Assembly: GCA_019925795.1 (NCBI GenBank)
Contig: CM034313.1
Coordinates: forward strand, 1,830,501-1,894,500
Length of the DNA: 64,000 nt
Source of the DNA: Dendrobium chrysotoxum
Taxonomy: Eukaryota; Streptophyta; Magnoliopsida; Asparagales; Orchidaceae
Direction of reading: 5' to 3'
Of this stretch, positions 43,399 through 56,027 are shown piece by piece (position 1 is the first letter of the stretch; each line of letters starts with the position of its first letter). The notes beneath the pieces were generated by a model. It had not been told where the DNA came from. It was given only the letters and a program-made list of their open reading frames with translations, and made no database searches. The position numbers were made by a program, and so were the translations under genes.

Positions 43399-43852
43399 TG
43401 GGGTGTAAACGAGTCGATCCGAACTTGAGCATGATTAATTAAGTTTCAGCTCGATCTTAATTCTATGAATTTGAGTCGGCTCACAAGTATGCTCGCTTAT
43501 TATAAGAGAGAGAAAATAATTGTGGTTCAAATAATTATTACAATAAAATTATAAAAAATATTATAAATTAGAAAATAAGTAATAAAGAATGACTTCATTT
43601 TAAAAAGTGAGATATAATTTTTAAATATATTTATTTTATACTTGAATTTTAATAGTTTTATACTTGAACTCGTGAATTCTAATTAGAACATAAATAATTA
43701 TTAATATCTTTTTATATGAGTTGTTTTGCGAACTAACAAGTCGAGTCGAGGTTGGACTAACCTTGGCTTGTCGGCTCATCGAGTTGGGCTCACGAGCCAT
43801 TTATCGAGCTCGCTCATGAGTCAGCCAGACTCACTTAGAGCTCTAGACCCTA
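43399..43852. mobile_element. GAGTCGA-type non-autonomous DNA element
   Basis: Starts TGGGGTGTAAACGAGTCG and ends near gactcacttagagctctagaccct. The interior is colinear with 45248-45703 (tgattaattaa, gattcaaa(c/t)aattatta, gctcacgagccatttatcgag). No coding capacity. Confidence 0.55.
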
Positions 43853-43985
43853 CTTAGGCTTCATTTGAGATAACTTAGTTACTACTTTCTAAAACAACTT
43901 TCGAGTATAAATATTTCTAATTCAAAATTTTTTTTTTGTAATAAAAAGTTGCTTTAGAAAGCAGTAAGAAAGCTGTCTCCAACGA

Positions 43986-44765
43986 GAGAAATTATTATGT
44001 ACGGAATTTGGACAGGAACAACCGTTAGGACATGTGAGTATACAGTGTGTGTATACAGATGTGACATACACTGTATACAATATGTACACAGTGTATGTAT
44101 ACTCAGTAACGAAGTCAGAAATTTTATTCGGGGGGGGGGGGGGGGGGGGGGTCTCATCTTGAATGTTAGAATACATAAATATCTACCTTAATGACAAATA
44201 ATCAACCCAAAAGAAAAAAAACCCTTAATAAATGCTTCTGCGGTTTGGGACTGCGCACGCGGAAGAGAAATCCGCTCGATGTCACGATTCTCGAGAGAGG
44301 AGAGAAGGGAAAACAAAGCATGCTCATGAAGGTTTCTTTTCATAAATTAATGAATAATTATTAATGATTACATTCTTTTCATAAATAATAAATGAGAATA
44401 GCATTCATCATTTTTTTCATATTTGTATCACAGTTGGTTATATGATAATAATTGTATTACATCATTTGATTGAATAACCAAAAATATTTGTCTAAAAGAT
44501 TTATAATTGTATCAGAGTAGCCTTATTTTTTAAGACCTTTTTTTTAAATTCATTAACAAATAAATTAATTTTTTTCATATTTGCGACAGAAAAAAATGCC
44601 AGAACTCACTTCATTATTATCAAGAGGAAAATGCTTGTAATAAAATGCATCAAGTCATACATGAATGAAGGCATGTGCCTTCCCTTGCCCCCCTCCCTCC
44701 GCCTATGTGTATACTTACAGTCAGGACAGTTGTTCCTGTCCAGACTCCACACAGAATAATTTCTC
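43986..44765. mobile_element. Mutator-like MITE nested in the Tourist-like MITE (own length about 168 bp)
   Basis: Inverted ends GAGAAATTATTATGTACGGA and, reversed, GAGAAATTATTCTGTGTGGA, both continuing to TGGACAGGAACAAC. It is flanked by a 9-bp duplication with one mismatch (CTCCAACGA at 43977-43985, CTCCAATGA at 44766-44774). The middle has gtgtatacag microsatellite-like repeats, where a hAT-like element has inserted. Confidence 0.75.
44104..44707. mobile_element. hAT-like non-autonomous element, innermost of the nest (604 bp)
   Basis: Perfect 8-bp duplication TGTATACT (44096-44103 and 44708-44715). Ends CAGTAACGAAGTCAGAA and, reversed, CATAGGCGGAGGGAGGGG. A run of 22 G (44130-44151) lies just inside the left end and C-rich runs lie at the other end. 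No transposase. Confidence 0.82.
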
Positions 44766-45247
44766 CTCCAATGAAGCCTTAGTGACATAAAAGAGATTCC
44801 CAACATAATAACACACTTGTCAGTTTCCTCTGAAGCCTACATCTCCCAAGCCATTACAAGAACATTAACTTGACTAACTTATCACCACCTCAAGCAGTCA
44901 GCTTTCTCATTTTACATCTTACAGATATACCCTTATAATTAATTGGTCTTGATCGAGTTTCTCAAATCAGTTGCCTCATTATCCGATCCCAACACCTGTC
45001 GTGTTCATCGAACTGAACTGCCAACCCGTTGTTGCTCATGACCCGTTATATTAGTAGCTACAATTGCTCTTAAGCTTCTTTGCATGATTGGCATAGAACA
45101 ACCTTTAGCATAATGTAGAATTCACCTCTCAGTGTGCCTCTTGTCCCTTACAATTGTCTTGTGTGATGATCTTGTCACTCATCATGCACGAGCATAACTC
45201 TTTAAACTTGCCATACAATGGGACTCGACTACATGGCACCCAATGGC

Positions 45248-45703
45248 TAGGTGTAAATGAGTCGAGTCAAGCTCAGTCACTCCTGATTTGAGCTTGAGCT
45301 TGATTAATTAACCAAATTTGAGCTTGAGCTCTACCTTTATTCTATGAGATCGAGTTGACCCGTATATTATGAAAGAAAAAATGATTATGATTCAAACAAT
45401 TATTATAATAAAACGATAAAATGAATGATAAATTAAAAGAAAAATAATAAGGAATCACTTATTATAAGAAAATGAAATGTATTTTTTAAACAATTTCATA
45501 ATTTTGTACTTAAAATTTAAATACTAATGTATTTTAACTGCATTTGATGTTAATATTTTTTAAATGAGCCGGCTCGTGAGTTAACAAGTCAAGTCAGAAC
45601 TGACTCTAGCTTGATTCATTAGCTCACTAAGTTCATCTCTCAAGCCATTTATCGAGTCAAGCTCGAGCTGGCTCACGAGTCAGTTTGACTCGCTTACACC
45701 CTA
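45248..45703. mobile_element. GAGTCGA-type non-autonomous DNA element, second copy
   Basis: Inverted ends TAGGTGTAAATGAGTCGA and, reversed, TTAGGGTGTAAGCGAGTC. The interior is similar to 43399-43852. The 8-bp flanks are only partly alike. Confidence 0.6.
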
Positions 45704-45767
45704 ACTATTGCCTTATATGACTCGACATGTGTTGATAGATGGTGATGATAATATTTTTTATCCTTTT

Positions 45768-45829
45768 GTGGTTGTCTGAGACAAGCTAAGTTTAGGATGT
45801 GGTTGTCTGAGACAAGCTAAGTTTAGGAT
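45768..45829 (+). repeat. Perfect 31-bp tandem duplication
   Basis: Two identical copies of a unit beginning gtggttgtctgagacaagct (45768-45798 and 45799-45829). Confidence 0.9.
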
Positions 45830-45973
45830 TCACAGTTTGAAAGGTTGCTAAGGAGGTAAAGGTTTTAGGGATTTGTTTTATGGACTTATGAGGAGATAGG
45901 TTCTTCAGATTCTTTAATTTAGACTTAAAATTGAATATTAACACATTAAACATTGGATCTTTTTATTCACCAT

Positions 45974-47700
45974 TGATATATATCATAAAAAAATTACCAA
46001 GCACAAATCTCAAAGCAAAAGTGCATTGAAAACTTTTGAAATTAAATTTGGGGCCATCAGAACTCCAATTTCAACAAACTTATAGTCAAATTGAACGTCT
46101 CGAAAAGACAAACCCAATGACACCAAACTTGACTCAATCCAAGCCCAAATTGCTCCAAATCAAAAACCCGAAATGCATTTTGAAGGTTCAAATCATAAAT
46201 TGAATGACCGAACAATTTTTAAATATGATATGCTTATAGTCGAATCGAGCGGCTCGACGAAACAAATCCATCGAGCCCAAGATCATCAAATTCTAACATC
46301 ATTAGGTTACTCAAATACTCAATAAATAGTCTGTGATCAAGGGAATTAATATCGACCATCCATATGAACCACTCCCAATGTGCCCTTGGTCTTCTCCTTC
46401 TTTATTGGCCATGTCACTCCTAGAAAATTATAAATAGACCACTCATTCTTTATTGAAGGGGGGAGGACCATGGGAGGAAGCAGAGGAGCAATGAATAGAA
46501 AGAAGAGAATAGAGCAAGAGACATCTGAGATCTCTCTTGCCATCAAGCTCCTCCTCAACCACCGCTCAGCTATTGGCTGTCGTCAGAGCATCGCCAGACT
46601 TCTGCCCGGCCACCAACAGTCACCGGACTTACACCCGACCACCAACTAATGCCGGATTTACACTCAGCCACCAATTGGCATCAGTCCTTCCGACCTCCGT
46701 AGCCAGACAATGGCCTTTCTAACCACTGTCGCCCACCGACTACGATCCTTTTGACATTCGTTGCTCGCAGACTGTGGTCCTTCTGACCTCCGTCACAAGA
46801 CTACAATCTTTCTGACCTCCGTCTATAGACATTGATCTTTCTAACTACAATCTTTCTGACCTCCGTCGCCAGACAACAGTCTTTCTGACCATTGTCGCCA
46901 ACCGACTACAATCCTTCCAACCTTCGTCGCTAGAATACGGTCTTTTTAACCTCCATCACTCGTCAACTACGACCCTTCCAACCTTCGTCGCCTGCATACT
47001 AAGGTCTTCCGACCTCTATCGCCAGACTACGATCTTTCCGACCTCCGTTGCCCACCGACTATGGTCCTTCTGGCATCTATTGCCAGACTACGGTCTTTCC
47101 AACCTCTGTCGCCCGCTGACTACGGTCCTTCTGACCTTTGTCACCAGACTACAGTCTTTCCGATCTCCATCGCCCGCCAATCACAATCTTTTCGACCTCC
47201 GTCACCTGCCGACTACGTTCCTTCCAACCTCTATTGCCTTATAACAGTCTTTCTGACCTTCGTCGAATGCCAATTATAGTCCTTCAGACTTCCATCACCT
47301 AACAACAGTCTCTCGACCATCGTCACCCAATTATGGTCTTTCCGACCTCTGACGCCCGCCGACTATGGTCTTGGCGACTAAACGAACATGTCAATACTGA
47401 TTCTTCCAATTCTCACCATATAATGTAATCTATATGATGTATATTTGCTACATCAAACCAAGGTCTTCCCCCCTAAGGAAGGGCCTCATTTGTAATTGAC
47501 TGCAAACACTAGTTGATTCATTCAAACTGGGCCAGACCCCATGATTTTCCCCATTTTTAGGGGTTTTCATGTAAAAACTCTAGTGCCTCTTATGAACGCT
47601 ACACCATCTCTTTTATCTGATTGCGTACTAGATCTTTGTACAAAACTGAGACGTTAAACTTTATATTTCTCTATCTCCACGAATATTCCAGGATGTAACA
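45974..47700 (+). mobile_element. Solo LTR related to the Tat element (1.7 kb, enlarged minisatellite)
   Basis: Starts TGATATATATCA, ends GGATGTAACA and is flanked by a perfect ACCAT duplication (45969-45973 and 47701-47705). The TATA box ATTATAAATAGA lies at 46427-46438. The minisatellite behind it (about 46560-47390) is roughly 800 bp of ccagactacggtctttc/cgacctccgtcgcc units with a period near 35 or 70 bp, which explains the extra length. Confidence 0.88.
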
Positions 47701-50259
47701 ACCATTATCTACTTAGTTTGGGCACTTGTGTGGCTTTGTTGTTTATTTAATTAATATTGTAATTGTTTGGCAATATAAATCTATGTTATTGTGCTCAATA
47801 GGTATAACACTAGCATAAAACTTACATATATAGCATGCAGCATAATTTACTTACGTGGTTTCACATTTGAGGGATTGATCTAACTGATTGCAAGTGTGCA
47901 CTAATATTTTTTAGTGTAATTTCATATAAATTATGTTTAGTATTTGATTAGTTAGTCAATTATTAGCCTAAAAAATCTTGCACATCATTTCACTTACAAA
48001 TGTACACTTATACATATTGATATTGTATATTTGATTGAATATTTGTTCATTTCAATGTTCTTAATTGTAAGGGCTTTAAAATGGAAGATTTTTAAAGAAA
48101 ATTTAGACATGTTCATGCACACTGAATTCTTCCCATCTTGATGTGCCTAGACTCATCATCCTCCATAAGAGATATTCTTCCATCTATCACCTTCTCAGGG
48201 TTATCAAACCATCTTAATCAACTAGGCCACAATAACCATTCACCTCAAAGTCGAAGACACAAAAATAGAAATTTGATCAACAATTATAGCAGTGCAATGT
48301 TTAGTATGCCAAACCATTGACCTTAGTCTACCACATTGCTTCTCACTTTTGAGCTTGTAAGAGCATATCATCTAACATCTACTAGAGCATGGCATGTGTC
48401 CACCATGTTTAACATTATACCATATAGTGATAGGACCCTCACACCCTTTTAGGTAGTTGGTACGACTTGTTGGAAGAGCTATTACGGTTCTTATATTGCT
48501 CTTACACATATCATAGTTATAGTCATTATAGATCATAATGTCACTATTTCATATCGAGCTTATGTAAAGGTGGACTCATCTCCTTTCTCCTCCATCTTTT
48601 CATCACTTATCCATCAAGTTCCACCCACTATGATAACGTTACCTCCCCTTGTACACTATACTCTTCTCTTTATTCATATTGAATCATCCCCCTCCCTGCA
48701 TAATAAATATAAGCTATAAAATCAAATCTTACAAATATGAAATGTTCATGTGCTCTTATCCATCTTTTTTGGAGATGTCTATCCTCTCCATTCCTCAACC
48801 ATTTTGTTTCCCTCTCGAAACTAACTAATCAATTTTAGACTTTTAAATAGCCAAAGATTTAGACTACTTAAACTTATCATAACATTAATACTCCATTATT
48901 AAATATTTCATTAGAGGCAAAATGATCCTCTTGAGGGGAGAAGTTGAATCATATAAAAATGGCACAATGTTAGAAAACGAAATTGTAAGTAAGATGCGAC
49001 AAACTTAGCATTCTTTTTTGCCCATCTCACTCTAAAACAATGATGTGCCATCATCTATTAGCTCTTAAAATTGAGATCTATGACATATTTAATTTGTTGA
49101 TGAGGGAAACCATCAATAATCACCATTGGACATATACCATTGATTGCCACTAATCATTTGAGTCAATTGAAGGGTTGGCAGGCCAGCCAAGTCAGCTCAA
49201 GGTTAACATATTAATGGCTCATTTTCAAGCTCATAACATGCTCATTAAAAAACTCAATACAACTTATTTAGATAACTATAAAATTTCTTAACAATATTGC
49301 TTGTAAATCAGCTAACAAACACTTCTTTGATTAGCTAAATAATCGAGCTCAAATCAAACTCAAACAAGCATAATTTCAAATGATCTATAACTTAATATTA
49401 CAACTATAAAGGCTCAAATTGAACTCTGAGCATAAAATCAAACTAACTTCTGCTCTATTAAGCTGGATTAACAACTCTATGTTGTAGCCATCACTTGTAA
49501 GACTTTGCCAGCAACAAGACATGTATTACATCTCGGCAATAGAATAATACTTACCATTACATCATCTCTTTTCTTGGGTCCACTAAATCACTCAACTCTT
49601 CAACTCTCAAATCAAGCCATCATTTCATTCATAAACAAAACAAACAACAATTATATACTTATTAGATTAATTAGGGAAAACCAATGCCTTCTTACTCTTT
49701 TTATCATTAGTTAAAACTATCCAACAGATCAAAGACCTCTTAGTTTTCTTGAATTGTGTTGATGTATTATCAACAATAAACTTTTATAATAAAAACTACT
49801 CAACTAAACAAGACCCCTTAACGTTTAATCTCTTCTCCCCCTCCTCAAAGTCACTATTTTGATTTTAAAATAGTATAATGCAAAAATAGCTTTTAAAAAA
49901 AAAATCAAAAATTGAAAGTTCAATGAATGTAAATCATTATCAAAATCTATCTTCCACATCAAATTACAAAGATAAATAGATTAAAACACATTTCACAGAA
50001 ATGAAATATGTAAATTGAATCAAAAGCAATGTTCTATACACAATTCCCAATTCCATAAATGATTCCATCAAGGAATCAAAAGGTTCAAGTCATTCAACAC
50101 AAGCAGCTGAAAGCTTTCATCTTCTACCTCTCAGACTGCAGCCAAGCATTCTTAAGCTGTACTCCCACCGGATCTCCAAAACATTTAGCTCTCACCAAGT
50201 AGAAATGCGTACAGAACCCCATAGAAGATCGTACCTTGCAAGTATTCAGTATATTGCAT
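47551..50259. repeat. Tandem duplication, unit 1 (2.7 kb)
   Basis: Starts inside the solo LTR at ccatttttagggg and ends with a partial copy of the last exon of the plastid-type gene. Nearly identical to 50260-52962, differing by scattered substitutions and a few small indels. The 50-75-codon frames inside occur in both units and show no domain. Confidence 0.9.
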
Positions 50260-50260
50260 C
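50124..50260 (-). pseudogene. Duplicated 3' end of the plastid-type gene
   Basis: Encodes the last ~45 residues of the gene at 52827-53651 (TCKVRSSMGFCTHF...) with its stop at 50124. It has a Cys-to-Tyr change in the CTHFC motif and a Lys-to-Arg change nearby. It is cut off at the duplication junction, so it has no promoter or first exon. Confidence 0.88.
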
Positions 50261-52962
50261 CATTTTTAGGGATTTTCATGTAAAAACTCTGGTGTCTCTT
50301 ATGAACGCTACACCCTCTCTTTTATCTGATTGTGTACTAAATCTTCTTAAAAACTGAGACGTTAAACTTTATATTTCTCTATCGCCACGAATATTCCAGG
50401 ATGCAACAACCATTATCTACTTAGTTTGGGCATTTGTGTGGCTTTGTTGTTTCTTTAATTAATATTGTAATTGTTTGGCAAAATAAATCTATGTTATTGT
50501 GCTCAATAGGTATAACACTAGCATAAAACTTACATATATAGCATGCAGCATAATTTACTTACGTGGTTTCACATTTGTAGGATTGATCTAACTGATTGCA
50601 AGTGTGCACTAATATTTTTTAGTGTAATTTCATATAAATTATGTTTAGTATTTGATTAGTCAGTCAATTATTAGCCTAAAAAATCTTGCACATCATTTCA
50701 CTTACAAATGTACACTTATACATATTGATATTGTATATTTGATTGAATATTTGTTCATTTCAATGTTCTTAATTGTAAGGGCTTTAAAATGGAAGATTTT
50801 TAAAGAAAATTTAGACATGTTCATGCACACTGAATTCTTCCCATCTTGATGTGCCTAGACTCATCATCCTCCATAAGAGATATTCTTCCATCTATCACCT
50901 TCTCAGGGTTATCAAACCATCTTAACCAACTAGGCCACAATAACCATTCACCTCAAAGTCGAAGACACAAAAATAGAAATTTGATCAATAATTATAGCAG
51001 AGCAATGCTTAGTATGCCAAATCATTGACCTTAGTCTACCACATTGCTTCTCACTTCTGAGCTTGTAACAGCATATCATCTAACATCTACTAGAGCATGG
51101 CATGTGTCCACCATGTTTAACATTATACCATATAGTGATAGGACCCTCACACCCTTTTAGGTAGTTGGTACGACTTGTTGGAAGAGCTATTACGGTTCTT
51201 ATATTGCTCTTACACATATCATAGTCATAGTCCTTATAGATCATAATGTCACTATTTCATATCGAGCTTATGTAAAGGTGGACTCATCTCTTTTCTCATC
51301 CATCTTTTCATCACTTATCCATCAAGTTCCACCCACTATGATAACGTTACCTCCCCTTGTATACTATACTCTTCTCTTTATTCATATTGAATCATCCCCC
51401 ACACTGCATAATAAATATAAGCTATAAAATCAAATCTTACAAATATGAAATGTTCATGTGCTCTTATCCATCTTCTTTGGAGATGTCTATCCTCTCCATT
51501 CCTCAACCATTTTGTTTCCCTCTCGAAACTAACTAATCAATTTTAGACTTTTAAATAGCCAAAGATTTAGACTACTTAAACTTATCATAACATTAATACT
51601 CCATTATTAAATATTTCATTAGAGGCAAAATGATCCTCTTGAGGGGAGAAGTTAAATCATACAAAAATGGCACAATGTTAGAAAAAGAAATTGTAAGATG
51701 TGACAAACTTAGCATTCTTTTTTGCCCATCTCACTCTAAAACAATGATGTGCCATCATCTATTAGCTCTTAAAATTAAGATCTATGACATATTTAATTTG
51801 CTGATGAGGGAAACCATCAATAATCACCATTGGACAGCTACCATTGATTGCCACTAATCATTTGAGTCAATTGAAGGGTTGGCAGGCCAGCCAAGTCAGC
51901 TCAAGGTTAACATATTAATGGCTCATTTTCAAGCTCATAACATGCTCATTAAAAAACTCAATAAAACTTATTTAGATAACTATCAAATTTCTTCACAATA
52001 TTGCTTGTTAATCAGCTTACTAACGCTTCTTTGATTAGCTAAATAGTCAAGCTCAAACTCAAACAATCATAATTTCAAATGACCTATAATTTAACTACTA
52101 CTACTAAGGCTCAAATTGAACTCTGAGCATAAAATCAAACAAACTCCTGCTCTATTAAGCTGGATTGACAACCCTATGTTGTAACCATCACTTGTAAGAC
52201 TTTGCCAGCAACAAGACATGTATTACATCTCGGCAATAGAATAATACTTACCATTACATCATCCCTTTCCTTGGCTCCACTAAATCACTCAGCTCTTCAA
52301 CTCTCAAATCAAGCCATCATTTCATTCATAAACAAAACAAACCACAATTCTATACTTATTAGATTAATTAGGGAAAACCAATGCCTTTTTACTCTTTTTA
52401 TCATTAGTTAAAACTATTCAACCGATCAAAGACCTCTTAGTTTTCTTGAAATGCATTATCAACAATAAACTTTTATAATAAAAACTACTCAACTAAACAA
52501 GACCCCTTAATCTTTAATCTCTTCTCCCCCTCCTCAAAGTCACTATTTTGATTTTAAAATAGTATATTGCAAAAACAGCTTTTAAAAAAAAATCAAAAAT
52601 TGAAAGTTCAATGAATGTAAATCATTATCAAAATCTATCTTCCACATCAAATTACAAAGATAAACAGATTAAAACACATTTCACAGAAATGAAATATGTA
52701 AATTGAATCAAAAGCAATGTTCTATACACAATTCCCTATTCCATAAATGGTTCTTCCATAAATGGTTCCATCAAGGAATCAAAAGGTTCAAGTCATTCAA
52801 CACAAGCAGCTGAAAGCTTTCATCTTCTACCTCTCAGACTGCAGCCAAGCATTCTTAAGCTGCACTCCCACCGGATCTCCAAAACATTTAGCTTTCACCA
52901 AGCAGAAATGCGTACAGAACCCCATAGAAGATCGTACCTTGCAAGTATTCAGTATATAGCAT
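50260..52962. repeat. Tandem duplication, unit 2 (2.7 kb)
   Basis: Second copy. Its right part is the working 3' exon of the gene at 52827-53651, and its left part repeats 150 bp of LTR end. The junction reads attgcat|ccattttt with at most a base of overlap. Confidence 0.9.
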
Positions 52963-53651
52963 GCCGAGCAATCCATCCCCCGTCCTTGGATCACCACTCC
53001 CCATCTCACGTTACTATGGCCACCTCCTTCCTCATTGGACGCAGCAACATCACCTTTTTCATCTTCCTCGGCATCCAGCTCTTCCACCAGAATGACCCCA
53101 TCCGGAACAGAGCTTTCCTGTTCCCAACGCTTCTTGATCCCCAACCAGCTCTCCGCCGTCGCCTCTTCCTTCTCAATCATCGAACTACGCTGCTTCGATT
53201 CAGATTCGTCGGAGAAAATCCGTACCAGAAAAGGGGCTTTTCCAATGTTCCTCACAATCTGCTCCATCAATTAACCCCAATTTCATACAATTACAATTTC
53301 ATCAGATTTAATTCAATCCATATTGACTAAACATGATTTAAATCAATACTTGGAACGCACCTCTCCAACGGACTCTCGCATCCAGTCATCCAACTTCTGC
53401 GGCGTGATCCGATCACGTCCATCTCTCGTCCGTTCGGCGAAAGTAGTCAACGAATCAATCCTCACCGGCGATATACTTGGTGTTGGGTGGAACTCCAAAG
53501 CCGACGCCGCCGCGGTTTGCCTCCGCCGGAGTGGCTGATTAAACCGCAGCGAAGAGAAACCACGGCCTGTCCTCTGCGGGAGGTCTCGACCGAAGCACAC
53601 CGGCTTGCTTGCTCCTCCGGCGATCTCCAGAGACCAGGAAGAGGAAGCCAT
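52827..53651 (-). CDS. Plant-specific, probably plastid-targeted protein of unknown function
   Basis: Two exons: 53361-53651 and 52827-53258, joined in phase 0 across a 102-nt intron (GAG|GTGCGT ... AGCAG|ATT). This gives 240 residues. I place the start at 53651 (MASSSWSLEIAGGAS), because an upstream in-frame ATG at 53756 adds an unlikely leader. The first ~55 residues are rich in S, A and R with few acids, like a chloroplast transit peptide. Two conserved blocks follow: DDWMRESVGEIVRNIGKAP spanning the splice junction, and a Cys-containing C-terminus (WGVVIQGRGMDCSACYIL, TCKVRSSMGFCTHFCLVKAK). I recognise this as a conserved plant family without a known function, but not its name. The four or five cysteines near the end could bind metal, which is inference. 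Its 3' end was tandemly duplicated. Confidence 0.8.
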
Positions 53652-53975
53652 TGATGAGAAAGCCGTAGAGAGAGAGAAAACTAGAGAAAGAGAGAAAGAG
53701 AGGCGGGCTTTGGAATTCTCAACTCGTTTGCTTCTAACCTCTATCCCGCTTTCCAAATCTGACGACGAACGGAGAATACGTTTTTATGCGGCCAGCATGG
53801 CGGTTCACGTAAGATCCGATACGAATTTCTTAGTCACGAGGGCACGGATCGTAATTAAATATTTGATGTGTGTTTATTTGAATGGCTGGATATTGTGTTT
53901 GGTGTTTGATTCAAAAGAGGGAAAACATTCCGTGGTCGGCCGCGTTCACGCACGCAGCGGCGCGTGCTCGACGTT

Positions 53976-53981
53976 CACGTG
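53976..53981. promoter_or_regulatory. G-box and ACGT-core cluster upstream of the plastid-type gene
   Basis: CACGTG 325 bp upstream of the start codon, within a GC-rich patch (53940-54046) that also has CCACGTCAGC at 54037-54046. G-boxes are common in promoters of light- and ABA-regulated plant genes, so a bZIP or bHLH binding role is plausible but unproven. Confidence 0.45.
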
Positions 53982-54059
53982 GATCACGCCCGGCGCATCT
54001 TCGCGGGAGGCAAAAAGGTCCAGCTCAGCAATCTTTCCACGTCAGCAACCTATTTGATT

Positions 54060-56003
54060 TGCAGGAAATTAACGGTACGCGCCATTAGCGTAAATTTAAA
54101 TTATTAATTAATTTAAAAATAATTACATGTAATTTAAATGAAGAATATAATATTTTAAAAAGGATCTTTTAGGATATTCCTATTTTTTCTAATGTGTATA
54201 TTATTACAATTTTACTACACCTATTATTTATTTTAATTATTTCATACCTCACATATTATCCTATAATCATTTAAATTATAAAATAATATAATTGAATTAT
54301 AAAAATATAAATAAATTATTAGAAAATTTAATTAAAATATTTGCATTCATAATATTTTTTTATTATGATTATAATTGTTAATATTTAATAATTTAATTAT
54401 AAGAGATTTAAGTACCTACTATAAAAATTTTATGTATCTATATATCTAATATTTACATTTTTATATTTATTTATAAAATACTCAAATATCTAAAGCACAT
54501 AAAAAATATTAATAATATTAACTTATTTAAATTAAAAATACTTCTTTATGCGTATGTCGTGATTTGGTTTAGAAACTAAAATTGTATATAAAAAATTAGA
54601 TGTTAGATATGTAAATATATAAAAATTTTATGGTATGCATGTAAATTCCTAAATGATCTTGTATAATAATTTAATTATTATTGCATGTTCGAAAATTAAT
54701 GTCCATAGAGATAGAACTTTTAATGTTCTAGTTTTTCACGATGATCCAACGCACCCAAATGATAAAAAATTGTGCAGGAGCCACTAAAAATTTTCAGCAA
54801 GAAAATCCAATAAGGGAAAAACAGGCCTAGCCTAGATGAAATGAGCTTTTATGTAGATAGGTTACATGAGTCCTCTTTTCCCATCAATTGGATTACAAAG
54901 TATGTACTACAAGTTTGTATTTAAATAAACACAAGGGAGAAAGTTGGAGATGGAGCAGTTAGATAGTGTTAGTCGGATGATGATGATCAAATGAGAGTGA
55001 TAGGGTGACGATGGTCAGTCGATGATAGTTAGATGATGAATGGATTATGATGATTGGGGTATGGTGATCAAGTGATGATAGTTTGGAAACGACACTTGGA
55101 TAACAATAGCCATGTAATGCAATATTGTTCTAAACTGGCATGAAAGCGATTTAGTAAGTCACATGTGCTTTAAAATTTTGCATTCTATTCCATACATTTT
55201 TTTTTAAATTCTATTCTATACATGTCTATGAATATCTCTGCATGCTTATGAATGCATCAATTTTGTTTTAAAGAGTGCCCCAAGGATTATGTGTGAAAAT
55301 CCAAGTTTTGAAAATTTTCTTGGTAGCGCCACGGTGATAGTGGTGGCGGGACGGCGACACTAAGCTTTCTATCTTTCTAGTATTTAATTATAATGTTGTG
55401 GTGTTGAGTGGTGTAGTGCTACAGCATTGGTATAGTAGCTTTGTGACGCATTTTTCTCTGAAAATTTAATTTCTGAAGGGAGCACTGCGATGCTGGGCAA
55501 ATTTTTTTTAATAAATATCAAAATGCACTAAATCTAAATTCACCAAATTATTTCACGCCCTAAGAGCAGCTGCCTTGAGAGAGATTTATAGAGAAAGGAA
55601 ATAAATTTTGGGTGACTTAATGTCATTTTCGTCTATCAGTCAGTTGAGAAATTATCCATGTCGAGATAAATTATGTTTTGTCTATCTTAATTTTTAATAA
55701 TTTAAAGTTTTTAATATTTTTTGACATTTTAATTGAAATTTTGATGCAAATATCGGTATATTTGATCATCCAATAAATTTTCACAGTGTAATTTTTTATA
55801 TGTAGTAGTTAGCAATGTGCTGCATATTCTGATAGTTTATTTGTGAATTTTCATTGAATAAATTTGAAAATATGTTGTTCTAACAATTTAAAAAAATATT
55901 CTAACACCTATAAACTTTGTTGTAGTATAATAAAAGCCTTGAAATATAGCTATGAACAATATGTGATAATTTGGTTAAATTTTAAAAGTAAAGTTCTGAT
56001 ATG
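54060..56003. other. AT-rich intergenic DNA with a possible degraded LTR
   Basis: No gene. Around 54690-55100 the order of words (gatagaact, gaaaatcc...agggaaaaacaggcctagcc, then degenerate gatgatgatca repeats) echoes the LTR layout seen elsewhere in the window, but similarity is too weak for a firm call. Confidence 0.3.
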
Positions 56004-56027
56004 AGTTTCCTCTTAACTTTTTTTTTT

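Larger units (their letters stand above)
43857..44778. mobile_element. Tourist-like MITE split by a nested insertion (own length about 133 bp)
   Basis: Ends GGCTTCAT and ATGAAGCC with flanking TTA (43854-43856 and 44779-44781). It is interrupted at 43986-44765. The rejoined element has the size of copy A at 1956-2088. Confidence 0.75.

Noticed and set aside
48138..52411. Pairs of 60-70-codon frames present in both tandem units
   Set aside because: Shared only because of the duplication; not domain-bearing, and most lack an ATG start.
53605..54088. 150-codon plus frame and neighbours
   Set aside because: Antisense to exon 1 and promoter of the plastid-type gene, which has convincing splice sites and family motifs.
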